From positions 124,001 to 188,000 of the forward strand of contig NJAL01000003.1 of NCBI GenBank assembly GCA_002591725.1: a stretch of DNA of 64,000 bases. Direction: 5' to 3'. Positions within the stretch are counted from its first letter, which is position 1. The number at the start of each line of letters is the position of its first letter. This DNA comes from Candidatus Didemnitutus mandela (lineage in GTDB: Bacteria > Verrucomicrobiota > Verrucomicrobiia > Opitutales > Opitutaceae). The position numbers were made by a program, and so were the translations under genes. The notes beneath the pieces were generated by a model. The model had not been told where the DNA came from and made no database searches. It was given only the letters and a program-made list of their open reading frames with translations. This document shows positions 38,063 through 49,797 of this stretch, one piece after another.

Positions 38063-38771
38063 GAAATTTGCGATCTCGTAGGCGAGCAGGCTGAGCATGG
38101 AAACGGCTGCCGTGTCATAGCGCAACACGAGCGGACCGAACGTTACCGGTTGGAAGCCGGAGTGCCAAACATGCTGCCATTTTCTGATGGCGAAAAGTCG
38201 CTCTCCACCCTGACAAGCCACGTGATGTAGTGCAACGGAAACACTGTGGGCGGTATCGCGGTAGTTGGCGACGATCGTCTTCAGCGATTTCGCTCCGGAA
38301 TGGAGTCTGGCCACCATTTTTAGATCGGCGCACGCCGCTTCCGTGAGAAAACTGTCGAACGATTGCGCTGGCGCGACCTCTGGCGACCATGGGTTGACAC
38401 ACTGTTTGGCTGCCTCGATCGAAAAAGGTGCTCCATTTGTCGATTTTCTTGTCGGTGCTGCCCGCTTCGAAGTACACTTGCGTGCGCTTGCTGACGATGG
38501 GCAGGATGGTTGTAGTGCCGAGTTCAGTCGCTTGGCAGATAATGTTTATCCATCGTCGCGCCTTTGGGCAGCAATTGCCCGAGCGTAAACGAATAGGGTA
38601 GGGGAAGCAGGCTTGCCGTAGCTCGCGCGCGTGGAACACCGCGGCGGTTTTATACGCGAGGACGCGCTCGCAAAACAACTTCCGGTCTTGGCCGTCGAAT
38701 ACGACCATCGGGATTGCCTTTCTGCAACGGTTTACAGCAACCAAGAGATAGCTCCCCTCCGCTCCGAGCAT
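38063..38771 (-). pseudogene. rsmE: 16S rRNA m3U1498 methyltransferase remnant
   Basis: NIICQATELGTTTILPIVSKRTQVYF...KIDKWSTFF, later frame GFQPVTFGPLVLRYDTAAVSMLSLLAYEIAN; matches RsmE (QKATELGV--I-P--SERT; PV-LGP-VLR-ETA). Confidence 0.75.
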
Positions 38772-38938
38772 GATTCCATTTATGGTGGAAGTATAATAAA
38801 CTAAGAAACGAAGAAGCTGAGTAAGCTGCGATTTCTGGTGTCGAAAAAGTAGGTATCCAACCGCTTGGATGTTTGATCGGAATGCAAAATCGTCGTTTAC
38901 AACGGCAGCAGTGTGGGTTTGTTAGACCTTCTTGGTTC

Positions 38939-39026
38939 GCCCGGATGGCGGAATTGGCAGACGCAACGGACTCAAAATCCGTCGCCCTTTAAAGGCGTGT
39001 GGGTTCGATCCCCTCTCTGGGCACCA
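38939..39026 (+). tRNA. tRNA-Leu(CAA), CCA encoded
   Basis: GCCCGGA acceptor pairs with TCTGGGC (one G-T), anticodon stem ACGGA/TCCGT with loop CTCAAAA, long variable arm CGCC..GGCG, T-loop GGTTCGATCCC, then A-CCA. Confidence 0.97.
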
Positions 39027-39424
39027 TAAAAAGCGTTAGCTGTGGACTTATTTATAGTACTGGAAGAAATTGATACTGCCTCGGTCATTCTGTCCAACAC
39101 CAAACTCCAATTTAGGGAAGTTGAGGGAGCTTAACTATAACGTTTTGAAAAACTAAAAAAATGGCCTGCTTTTCCTATCGGTTATCTCAAGTCTGAAATT
39201 AAATAAACTAACTATTCTTATTTTTTGGTTAAATGGCCTTCCCGGCCTTTTTTTTAGGCTCAAATTTCCAGTGTCGTTAAGGCATACTGCTCTGGAAAGT
39301 CTTATATTCAGCAAAGAGATTATCTATAAATGTTTGGAAGGTTGCCGTTTGTATAAATTACGCAGCTAAACTTTATAGTATCCTTTACTTTTTTGGTAAA
39401 GATGAGCTAGATAGTTAAATTTTT

Positions 39425-39447
39425 CCATCCGAATTGGTTTCGGATGG
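39425..39447. repeat. Perfect hairpin, 9-bp stem, 5-nt loop
   Basis: CCATCCGAA-ttggt-TTCGGATGG. Confidence 0.8.
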
Positions 39448-40629
39448 TTTGGTGGGATGGTTATTCCCAAGACAAAATACGTCCAGGCTCTTGAGAGGAA
39501 GCGGAGAATTCTGCGCTGAAAAAACTTAGGGGGAAAAGCAGAGGAAAATAGTCAAAACTCTTTCATAAGCGTTAAGCGTGGGCTATTGTGAGACTACTCG
39601 CCATAGCTCTTTTGACGAGCATTTCCCAAAAACGTGTGAGAGTCACAGCCCAGCTATTTCGGGTCCGGGCAGACAAAAGGCTTCACTCATGATTTTTGTC
39701 GGCCGGCGGTAGCTTGGAGCTTAGTTGGCTGCTTTCACTTTGTCTCGACTATCCCCTTTTAGGAGGTACTGAAGCAGTTGGCCATGGTTCCGTATCGCTT
39801 TGCAAAAATGTTTTCAGAAGGGGAAGGTAAGGTGATGCTTGCGCCGCTGGCGCTGAGGGTAGCAGAGCTACCGCTCTGCGGCCTCCTGGTGGTTTTTACG
39901 CGAAGGGCGAGCAAAAAACATAGAAGGTACTTTCTCTTCCAGCTTTTGCTTCGATTGGACAGGGCTGGGACAGGAACGAAGCTGCAACAGGAAGAGAACT
40001 TTTGCGTGAATGGTCTGGCCATAAAAGGCGACTGCTCCCTTCGTGCATCCGCAGAAGTTGAGGGTGTTTTGAGTGTCTATTGGGTTCGCTGGACTGATAA
40101 TGAGAACCGGCCAGCGCAGGATACCTACTCACAGACTAAGGAGACCTATCTCGGGCCCTACGCTTTGGCGTTGGACTAGATCGACCACCATTTCTCGGCC
40201 CTGGAGCGGCTCGTTTCGGACAACTCCGAGTAAGTAACGCGCTCCCGGCGCTCAAACGTAGCTTAGAGGTAAAACAAACTGAGTTTGGCCGAACCCATCG
40301 ATATCCAGTGTAGGGAAGGTCTTCAACTTGCACTCAAAACTGTACTTTTCGACTGCGGACTGAAGGCTATGGCAGCGTTGCGCCGGGCAGTCGAAAGTAT
40401 GGTTGTTACCGAAGAAGTTATCCGTAATCGCTGCTTCGCGGAGGCTGCATTTGTCTTTTTAAATTCGGTATTGAGCACGGCCTCTGTCGGTTTGGTGGAA
40501 GTTGTGCTTACTATCGTTATAACGGTGCTGCTGCGACGGACGGGTGAAAGTTGCCAAGCAGCGACAGTAGTGGACGCAAACTGGCTAGCTCAATCTTGCT
40601 GAACGTTCGGTGAGGAGCAGAAATTCGGC

Positions 40630-41880
40630 CGAACTTGTGGGAAGCAATGCTGCAATTTCTCAGCGATTATCTCGCTGCTAAGGCGGCGGCGGTGTATCTG
40701 GAGGATAATCGGGTGCTGTTCCGGGTATCGACCTACCCCCTTGCTGGCGATAGAGGCGGTTCCGGAGCGTCTCGGACTTGGCGAAGGCCTGGCCAGTCAA
40801 GGTTGCAAAGGACAGAAAGCCCGCACATCATGTATGGTGTATGGTATGCCCTAGGGCTATCTCGCGGTTGGCTTGGCGTTGGCTAGGGCACCGGCCTCGC
40901 CACTTTTGATCTTCCTAGCGACGGTAGATGGCGTGGTGAACGTTGTATTGGAATTTGGCTTCTTCAATCCGACCTTCGCTGAGGCGGCCGAGCTTCTGGG
41001 GCCGCGTTGGCGAAATGTTCGGCGCTGCTGTGTGCTCGGCCTGCTGTTGCGAGTGGGTGCAGCGAGTTCTAGAGGAAACTAAGGCGCAGGTGTAAAAGTT
41101 ACAGGCTCAGACCGAGGAAATGCGTGTTTCGAGCGAGCGAGGAGCAGACGCGCGCCCTAAAGGAGTCCCAGCCCTCAATTGAAGAAAAACAGTCCACCTT
41201 TGGAGAGAACCAACGATTTAGCTTGAAAGAAGACGCAACTTATTTCCTATCAAAAGGATGATTTTCCAAAAAAGCTCCTTTTGTTGGAAAAATAGGCGTT
41301 GGCTGTCGCATAGGCGAGCTGTTATAAGTCTGAGTTTCTGGAGAACATGTCGTACGAGTTGCGCACGCTGCTCAATTATTTTGTTGATTCTTGTTTCCAA
41401 GGTCGTGGCAGAACTGGTGTTGCTTGTGTGGCTCCCCGAGACTCCCCAACACGTTGCTCGCCCTTTTCGAACCGGCCGCCGCACTCACACTGAAACGCGT
41501 TGATTTTCTCATCGATATCGCTCAATGCATGTTAACGAGTCTCGTTGCCTATCCGCAACCACTCGAAGGGATGCTGAGAAATCTATTGTATAGTGGCGCT
41601 CAAGTTTACGGGGTGTGGCCTAAATTACCTTAGCTATCTTCCCGGCAGTGTGATGGCTGTCTTGCTTTTTTGTAATAGATAGATGCGGACATCGGCATCG
41701 CCGCGTAGCAGGAGATCATCGTTGAACCTTTTCGTCAGGGGGCGGTACGACCAGCAGCCGCAAATACAGCGGCACTTGCCTGGGGCTCTCCATCTCATGG
41801 GAACTGGTGCGCTTCCTTTGCGGCGGAATCTAACTCATGAGCGAAGTTTGGAAAGAGTAACCCATTCCCCTTTCTGCTTC
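40630..41880 (+). pseudogene. Hybrid histidine kinase remnant: GAF-like, coiled coil, HisKA/HATPase
   Basis: Plus fragments: LWEAMLQFLSDYLAAKAAAVYLEDNRVLFRVSTYPLA; VQRVLEETKAQV-KLQAQTEEMRVSSE; FLENMSYELRTLLN (His box); GLSISWELVRFLCGGI (G2 box). Confidence 0.75.
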
Positions 41881-42019
41881 CGTAAATTCTATGGCGGACC
41901 GGTAGCTTCGTCGATGGAGCTGGTTCTTGGCGTTCGCACCGGCTGTCGCTTGCTCCGATGTTCCCGGAGCGGCTGTCTGTTCGCTGCAACTCCCGACGAT
42001 CGCGAACTGATGGCGGGTG

Positions 42020-43110
42020 ACTCGTGTGTCATCTTGATTTTCGAGGACGAAGATCTACTTGTGCACATGGTAACCGATCTGGTCCACGAAGTGTACTTTC
42101 AAGTGCTGGTTGCGACCGCTCCGGATGAAACGTTGGTCCAGCAATACCTACCAAGGTGCTATCCGTGCTCGACATCGGGGTGTCTGGCAATGCTGGATCC
42201 CTTGTTTTCGAACGCTTGAAGCAGAACGCACACGTGCATGTCATATCCGTGAGCGATTACACCAACAAGGGGATGTTTATGGGTGCAGTTGGTTACATAC
42301 TTGATCCGGTCAAGCGCGAGCAACTCGTCCAGGCTTTTCAAAAACTCGAAACACGCAGCTTACCCCCAAAGCTGCAACGCGTTCTCATCGTTGAGGACAA
42401 CGAGGTGCAGCTGGGACAGCCTTGCAGCGCCTGCTCGGCATCAACGGCCGGTGCCAGAACAATCGCCGAGTGTCTCGATCAGCTAAAAAGTACTATATTC
42501 GATTGCATTGTATTCGACCTTACTCTCTCGATGTTTCTGGCTTTTCGGTGCTCGAAAAGCTTTCGATCAACGAAGACTACTCGTTCTAGCTCGTGATTGG
42601 TCTACACGGCGCGCGAGCTGAGCTGGACAAAGAACAGTGCCTTGGCAGATATTCAAAATCGGTCATCATCACAAGGGTGCTCAAGTTGCCTGAACGTTTG
42701 TTCTACAAAGTCACGCTGTTTCTGCACTAGTTTGTCTCTGAACTCTATGACGAACAACAGGACCTGCTGGCGAAAGCGCGTGAGCGCAACGAGGTGTTAG
42801 ATAGCCGCCATATCTTACTGGTCGAGGATGGCGTCCGGAGCGTTTTCGCCTTAGCCAGGATTCCCGAGTCTCACGGCGTCAAGATTCCCATCACGCGCAA
42901 TCGTCGCGAAACAGGGTCGAGTAAATTTGAGAAGAGCTGCAGTCGCATTGATCTTATTCACACTGGCCTAATGATGTTGGAGATGTATGGCATGATCGTC
43001 ACGAAAAAATCGGCAAACGGCTCGACTGGAAAGATTTTCGATATCGCCATTGCGGCTAAAGTGATGCGAAACCGATCGATATGCGATATGGGAAAGCTCT
43101 TTTTGCTCGT
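42020..43110 (+). pseudogene. Tandem response-regulator receiver domains (remnants) of the hybrid kinase
   Basis: VILIFEDEDLLVHMVTDLVHEVYFQVLVATAPDETL; HVHVISVSDYTNKGMFMGAVGYILDPVKREQLVQAFQKLETR; RVLIVEDNEVQLGQ; RHILLVEDGVRSVFALARIPESHGVKI. Confidence 0.75.
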
Positions 43111-43149
43111 TTGTCTCTGCATGCTGAGGTTAGGAACTACGCGGTCAAG

Positions 43150-43930
43150 ATCGAGGAGGCCGAACTGAAGTTGCTGTTGAAGGTGTTCTATCAGCAATAT
43201 CACTACAAATTTTTCGGTCATTTGATGGCATCGTTGAAACGCTGGATTTCTAAGGTGCTCACGCTTTCCCGATTGTCGGAATATTTCCGCAGCTGCTGCG
43301 CGATTCAGCGTTCTTTTCGCAGTTCGTGGCCTACCTTGCGGTTCAGGGTTAGAAAGATGTTGAGCGCCCCGTCATATTGTCAGGCGCTGTGCGAGCAGGT
43401 GGTTACAGATCTGAAGATCTATCCGTTGTTGAATGTTTTGGTGGCCGGTTGCAGTGCGGGCGAGAAACTGTGTTCGCTTTGGACCTTTTTTCGCGAGGAA
43501 GGTTTAGAAAACCTCACGATTTTTACGCTACGGGTGTGAATACGGATGCGCTGAAAAAGTTAGGGTGGGGATCTACAATCTCTAGCGCATTCCGATCTTT
43601 ACCGAAAATTACCGCAAGATCGGAGGAAAAATTTTCTTTACACAACTGCTAACGCTGCAGCTTATAGCAGCACATGCTTCGGAAAAAGCCTGGGCGATCG
43701 TACTGCCTTTTCGGACCACAGCCTGGAGTCCGATTCCGTCTTTGCCGCGGTTTAACTGGTCTCCCGATGCAACGTGCTGATCTATTTCAGTTGCTAGTTT
43801 CATGGTCGTGCGGTATGGCCCTTTCGGCTTCGGCCTAAAGGCAAGCCTGTATTTTTATGGGCAATCCAATCTGTTCACGCTGTTCGTACATGAGCAGCGA
43901 ATTTACCAACGAAGGGGCGGTTGATAAACG
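43150..43930 (+). pseudogene. CheR-type methyltransferase remnant
   Basis: VKIEEAELKLLLKVFYQQYHYKF-G--MASLKRWISK; LNVLVAGCSAGEKLCSL; FYAT-VNTDALKK; SLESDSVFA and CNVLIYFS; CheR order. Confidence 0.75.
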
Positions 43931-44164
43931 CGGGTGACTAAGCGACCCTGCTTGGCGCTTTGCGCCGGCCTAGTGTGTAGCGATTGGCGGAGCTCAGTTT
44001 GCTGCCTAAGATTTTTAGCTAATGCTGCCAGCTGTTGGTTAAGGAGACCAGGACAAGAAAGCTATTCGCGGCGGAATCATCTGCTTTTCACAGTACGATT
44101 ATTATTTGGTCGTGGAGGGATACTAATCTCGCGCTAGCGCTGCCGAGCAACGAGCCGCTTTACC

Positions 44165-44440
44165 TTGCTTCTCCTGGCTATCCACATCTTTTCCGAGTTG
44201 GCTGCTGATGTTTATAGCTCTGGTCTGCGGGTGGTGGTGTCCACCGGTTTGAATACTTCCGGCGGTCTGCTTGCCGTGCATTGGACGGACGGACACGGCT
44301 GGGTGCAGTGGCTCGACGCTGCCGGAGCTTTGCTAATGCCGCAAAGTGCTTTCAATACCAGCTCGGCCGCTTGCGTTCTCGATATTTCCGAGCTCGCCAT
44401 CCATACCTTATGGCAGCTAAGCAATGAGCAGTTTTTCAAG
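44165..44440 (+). pseudogene. CheB-type methylesterase C-terminal remnant
   Basis: LAADVYSSGLRVVVSTGLNTSGGLLAVHWTDGHGWVQWLDAAGALLMPQSAFNTSSAACVLDISELA; matches CheB (VVLTG-GSDG--GL--I---GG-V--Q-----A--MP-SA). Confidence 0.65.
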
Positions 44441-45610
44441 CAGCTCTCCCCTCAAGTTTTTGCTGATCGATGACCTCGACCCCAACTTACTCGCGCTGTC
44501 TGCTGCTGTTGCAGCGTAACGGCTTGTAGCTGTTGCATATGTGCAGTCGTAGACAGACGCGTTGGAGTTGCTGCTTGTGCACGAACCCGCGCTGGCGATC
44601 TTTGATGTTGTAGATGGTGGGCTGAGCTCGCGGAACTGATGCATAGCATAAAGGGCGGACCTTGTGGCTGCTAATTATTTTTCACTACCGGCGTGATCGA
44701 CCTTAAGCGCCGCTTTCGCGGCTGCGAGTTCGGAGCGATCGACTTCCCCTTCAAGCCAGTTGAGCCGCGCATCCTCTAGAGCAAGATCAGCGTGTTTTTC
44801 GACCTTGATAAACAGCGCGAAAGCTTGGAGCTCGCACAGCAGAAGCCCCCTCCGACCACGCCGCTAATCTCCAAAAGGTTGTCGCGGGACACACGGGCCC
44901 GCGCCCGCTTGCGGAAAATCGTGCAGGAGCTGGAGGGAGCATTGCGCACGACATGTTAGCGCTACTACAGGGCAGAAAAAGCTTCGGCCAAGGTTCTCTT
45001 CAAAGAGAAAGAGTATGCGAGAAAATTCGACGATGGCTGGCCGAGACAACCTCCGGCCCTATCGCTGGCTCGATTCCTTGACTTGCAATTTGCTGGATTA
45101 ACGCAATGCCAGGGTGCTCTGGGACGACGTGGTTCTGCGTCTGGTCAATCTCAATAAATTACTCGGCGACATCCTGGCGATCTATCCGGATTTTTACTCC
45201 AGCTGGGTGTGAAACCACAGCGATCGAAACGCTGACGGCTGTGCTGGCGCAGAAAGCTTTTGTTGCCAGATACCTCTCGAACCTCCTCCAAAACGCCGTT
45301 AAGTTTTCCCCGCCTGGCGTGGAACCGGTCGTCAAGATCCGTGCGGAACTGTTTCCGGCCGGCATCGTACTGCTCTGGATTGAAAAAAAATGGTACCGGC
45401 ATTCCGGAGAAGGACTGGGCGCGTGCTTCCCCGCATTTTCGATCACATCCATCCGGCCGAACAATTTGAGAGTACGGGTATCGATCTCGCTATTGTACGC
45501 AATGCGGTGGAGCCCGTGGATAGCAACGTCATCTTCGATCCGGAGTCGGGCCTTGGTAGCCGTTTCTTGATCCAATTTCTGAAAGCAGGAAATCGGCTTG
45601 TTCCCTGATC
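44441..45610 (+). pseudogene. Receiver-histidine kinase remnant
   Basis: FLLIDDLDPNLLALSAAVA; TDALELLLVHEPALAIFDV; VARYLSNLLQNAVKFSPPGVEPVVKIRAEL; GTGIPEKDWAR-F--F; STGIDLAIVRNAVEPV; FDPESGLGSRFLIQF. Confidence 0.75.
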
Positions 45611-45693
45611 CGAAGTCGTGCACTTGTGACCCGCTAGGCGGAAAAGATCACGTAAAGCGTGCTGGTTTCCAGTTTGCATCGACGTGTAGCCGT

Positions 45694-46086
45694 CTATAAA
45701 TAATGCTCGGCGGCGGGTTCGAATGCACTAATGTCCTTCGCTGTCGCTTTGCACAAGAGATCAAGTGCACGAACGCCGTTGCCGTATTTAGTGCTTTTGC
45801 GAGGTGTAACCCTCGAGATGCTGGTGCCCTTCGTTTTTAGCAAGGCATTTACGTAACTGACGAACTGCTTCTTTTTGCTGTCGCGCTGTTGTGCGAAACG
45901 ATTGAGTCCATCGATTACGAGTTTCACAAATTGGTCCTGATCGACGACGTTGCGATTCGGGCTGGATGGACGAGGGTGACGCGAGCGGGACTCGCTTTCC
46001 AGAGCATAGCTGGTGGCGCCCAAAGCTGAGTAGTTAGAATAACTATCATGGTGCTGTTTTTTATGATGGGAACGACCGGTTGGCAT
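45694..46086 (-). CDS. Uncharacterised basic 130-aa protein
   Basis: Intact ORF in degraded surroundings; charged helical core VVDQDQFVKLVIDGLNRFAQQRDSKKKQFVSYVNALLKTKG; no family assigned. Confidence 0.5.
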   Translation of the reverse strand: MPTGRSHHKKQHHDSYSNYSALGATSYALESESRSRHPRPSSPNRNVVDQDQFVKLVIDGLNRFAQQRDSKKKQFVSYVNALLKTKGTSISRVTPRKSTKYGNGVRALDLLCKATAKDISAFEPAAEHYL

Positions 46087-49000
46087 TAGTGTTGAGTCGC
46101 AAAATTACTGGCACTTGCTGGCGTGAAAAAGGATGTGTTCGACTCGCGACTATCCGGCCATGTCGCGCGGTTTTTTTTGAGGGATGAAGTTGATTCATGC
46201 TGCCTCCGATGGGTGGAAGTTATGAGGGCGAGCGGACTGGCTTGCGAACCAGGGGATGCTTCGCTAGCAGTTGTGGTTTTTGTTTCCTAGCTTCGGTTTT
46301 GATCGTCGCGATAGCCAAGCTTGGCGGAAATTAATTGCGGCTGGGGTAGATTAAGGGCGTATTGTTTTCACTACGATGAACTTCCTAACTAACTGATTCC
46401 CCTGCGTGGCTGCGTGTATTTGCTGATTTTGCTGGCGGGCCTTGCCGACCTTTGCTACCTCTGCTGCTTTCAGCAGCCCCGTGCCGATCGTCTCGACGAG
46501 CTCGATAAAACTTTCGGCCGAGGACAAAGGCCTGTCGAATTAGCTCGTTGTTGTCCTCAGACCATCAGCTGCGAAATAAACAGTGATCTGGTCGTTTTCC
46601 GTCACCAACGGGCTACTGAACGGCCGTGTGGACTTCGTCGGTGGCGACAGCGAGGTTTTTTATACGGAACAAGGCCGACGCGCGTTGGCTGTTTTTCCTA
46701 ACAGCTGCGAGAGGGTTACGTGGAACAGAGCTCGCTTGGTTGCAGCGTGCGCAACGAAAACTCCGGTCTCGTACTATTAAAGTACGGCGTTTATCATGTA
46801 AAGCTGGCGGTGCCGTTCGTGTTGGATAAACTCTAAACCGATGCCGAGCACGAGCGTGCTACCATGCTCCAGGTGGTTGCATTGCTGATGCGCCCCAACA
46901 CACCCGTCGCGGGCAAATTGCTAAATTACGCTGATTTCATAAGCTGCGTCGACTGCACAAGCATCATCAACCTAAAGGTTATTTACGCTTTCGATGAAAA
47001 GGTGAAGCCGCAATACGGAACGGCCATCTTGAACCGCGCCACCAACCAGCTTAGCTACGTGCCAAACCCCATTTTATCGGTGAGGACCAACACCGTTGAT
47101 GAGAAAATCCGTTGCTTTGCGTGGAAAGCTCTATCGATGGTTATCGATTGAATCACTCTGTGGTTTCAAGCGGATGGTCGTCGGTCGCTCGAAGAGCTGA
47201 CAGGCTGCCCTCGATGGCGCCACATCAGCAGTGTATCGTTGGAAATCTTGGCTGCTTCTGCCGGATTCTTTGACGAAAAGCTTGATTATCGGATCGGTGT
47301 GTTCGACGATCGATTTCGTCGATGCCGATTTGGACCACCTAGTGTTATTACACAAAAAGGTTCGCTCCATCGAGCCCGACCGCCGTGGCTGCCTAAAGAC
47401 AACCACCAAACTTGTGGCGAACAACGTAAAATTACTATTCTTCCGGTCTTGCCAGAGCTGTGGCTGACCCTGTAAACGCCCGACAAAGTCTTCGCCGAGC
47501 TCGCGAAGGTCGGCTACTAGCGACGATAAGAAAGCGTACGGCCTTTCACCGCTGTGTATAGCTTCGTCGCGGACTGCTACAACATGCAGCATAACTTTCT
47601 GTGCCACGATGCCACCGTCGTTGTTGTCCGCTTCATGGACAAGGAGACGCACATGGCGACGTGGAAGGACCCTGCCAAATGGCGAAGCGCAAGACCGAGT
47701 TGATCGAAGACTGGCAAGCTGTCCGATCTTTTCAAGGAATGCAACGAGCGCCAGACGCTTGATAGCTATATCAATCATTGGATGCTGTGTCCCTTTATCA
47801 TCGTGAAGATAAACTAGTGCGGCAAACCCGAGACGGGGGGACGGCCGTTTTCCCCAACAACATTTCGTACTGCCGCGCTTACCGGCGGGTTACCGTACTG
47901 ACCATAGTAGGGATCAATTTCTCTGCCCCGCTGGCCCAGGCGCCTGGTTCATAAAAAGAGTTTGAAGTTGCTGCTTTACGGATCGGGAGATCCCGACCGA
48001 TCTACAAAACGGCTGGGTCTATGACGAATTAGCCGACAGAGTCCATTTCCAAGGCGGCCACGAAGAAAAGGCTTTCCCCGCCATGAATCGAGCATCACCT
48101 AGGAGGGATAATGCTGAACGAACCCCGTGCGGCTCGTTTTTGGGAAAATTTTCCTCAGAACTGGTTTCGCAGGCTTTCCCCTACGTGGCCTGCAGGATGT
48201 GTCCCGCTTGGACTTAGGGGTAGGGACGTTAAGAGCTCTGGGGCTGCTCAAGTTCCCACGCCCATACGCCCGGCTCGTTCATACTAAAATTTGCACGCAG
48301 AATATCAAGCGTGGTGCACCCAAAAACGGCTTCGGTTCGAAATGCGGTGACATCTGGGTGCTGGAAAAATATCCAAACCGGCCACGCGTTTGGCTTCGTG
48401 CTGTGCTATGGGAAGCTGACAACGTTGATTTGTAGTACTTTGCCGCGCTTCATCTTCGATCTGAAAAATTCCGCAAAGAAGCTTAGTTGCTTTTTTGTGC
48501 GCATCGCCCCACGCGGGCGTCGGTAGCATGACTGGCTTAGCAGTTACGATCGAACAGCACGTGGCATAGGAGTGGTTGGATGAACGATAAAAAACGTCTG
48601 GGCCGCTGGTGCCATCTACGGGCGATCCGCACCGACGACGAGCCGAAGGGCCTAGAATTTGTAGACGTTTCTTGGCTAGACCGAAAAGGAAATGAAGCTT
48701 CTTCCGCTTAAGGTGCAGTGGACGACTAATTCCACCATCGCGAAAATTGGCATCAACTACCAGAAACTTTGAAAAATGCGCTGTCCAATTGGAGAAAAGT
48801 TAAGCATCTATAGCGATTACCCGTCTCCAAGAGTTGCACATTGCCATTTACCATGGATCTGGATTGACGTGATTATGAAGTGGCAGAAGTGAGGCGCGTC
48901 ATTGCCCCCGCTTTTGGTTCAGATGTAGGGCGCGCCTTTAGTCTGAGGATTCTCTCATCTCGACAGTCGCAAGAAAGCCGGTGCTTGCTTTTTGTGTGTT

Positions 49001-49797
49001 TCGGCTTTGTTCAGAGCTATCGTTGGTTTGGAGGAATGCGATAGACAAGGTCGCCAACAGCATCTCGGTTGCAAGTTTGGCATCAGGATCGGAGGGGGTA
49101 GTCCGACAGTTTCCGCGAGCCCGGCCGACACAACTTGCGCGAACTAATCGTAGATGGCGTGCGCGGACCTTGAGGGTTTCGCTCTTTCAGACTGTCTTGA
49201 GACCGTCTTGACGAAGCCCTGGCTCCGGACCAGTGGGCCGAAGCAGGAGGCGGAGCGCTCCGAGCGGTGGAATCCCGTCCTGAGTCGCGCGGCCATAAGG
49301 GTTTCCTCAGGGGTTCGCGGCTTTCCTCTTCACGGATATGAAGAACATATCCCCCTTGGTTGGAAAAGTGGGTGAATACCGTTGTGCGTCCGACATCGGC
49401 GGCCAGTACTTAGTCAATTCGTCGAAGCCTTCGCTCGATAAAAGATAAAGACGAGCGTTGCGGCGTTGGAGATACCTACCGAGTTGGCGAGGCGCTTTCG
49501 GGAATGGCGACCAGATGCTATTTGACTTCCAACTTGAAAAAATATCGACATGGGGGTCCATGTTTGTGTTTGATCTTTCTAAGAGTAGGCCACTTGCTGG
49601 AGCTGGTGTCTGTGTGGATAAGGGAGCATCACTACACATCTATATCTGGACTCTGGATTGTGGAACCAGAAATGGGCGGACGACTGGAAGACAAACCGCA
49701 TAAAAATAATGCGGACTATTAGTATTAGATTTAGGTACGAAGCTTGCGAACGCGTGCAACCGGCAACTATCGGCCGCACCAAAAGAACCCCGGAACG

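Noticed and set aside
39241-39258. GGCC-ttccc-GGCC followed by eight Ts as a terminator for tRNA-Leu
   Set aside because: Stem of only 4 bp and more than 200 nt from the tRNA; too weak to call.
46400-47480. Possible YidC periplasmic-domain remnant (DLVVFSVTNGLLNGRVDFVGGDSEVFYTEQG)
   Set aside because: Short match only; no membrane-insertase core could be reconstructed downstream.
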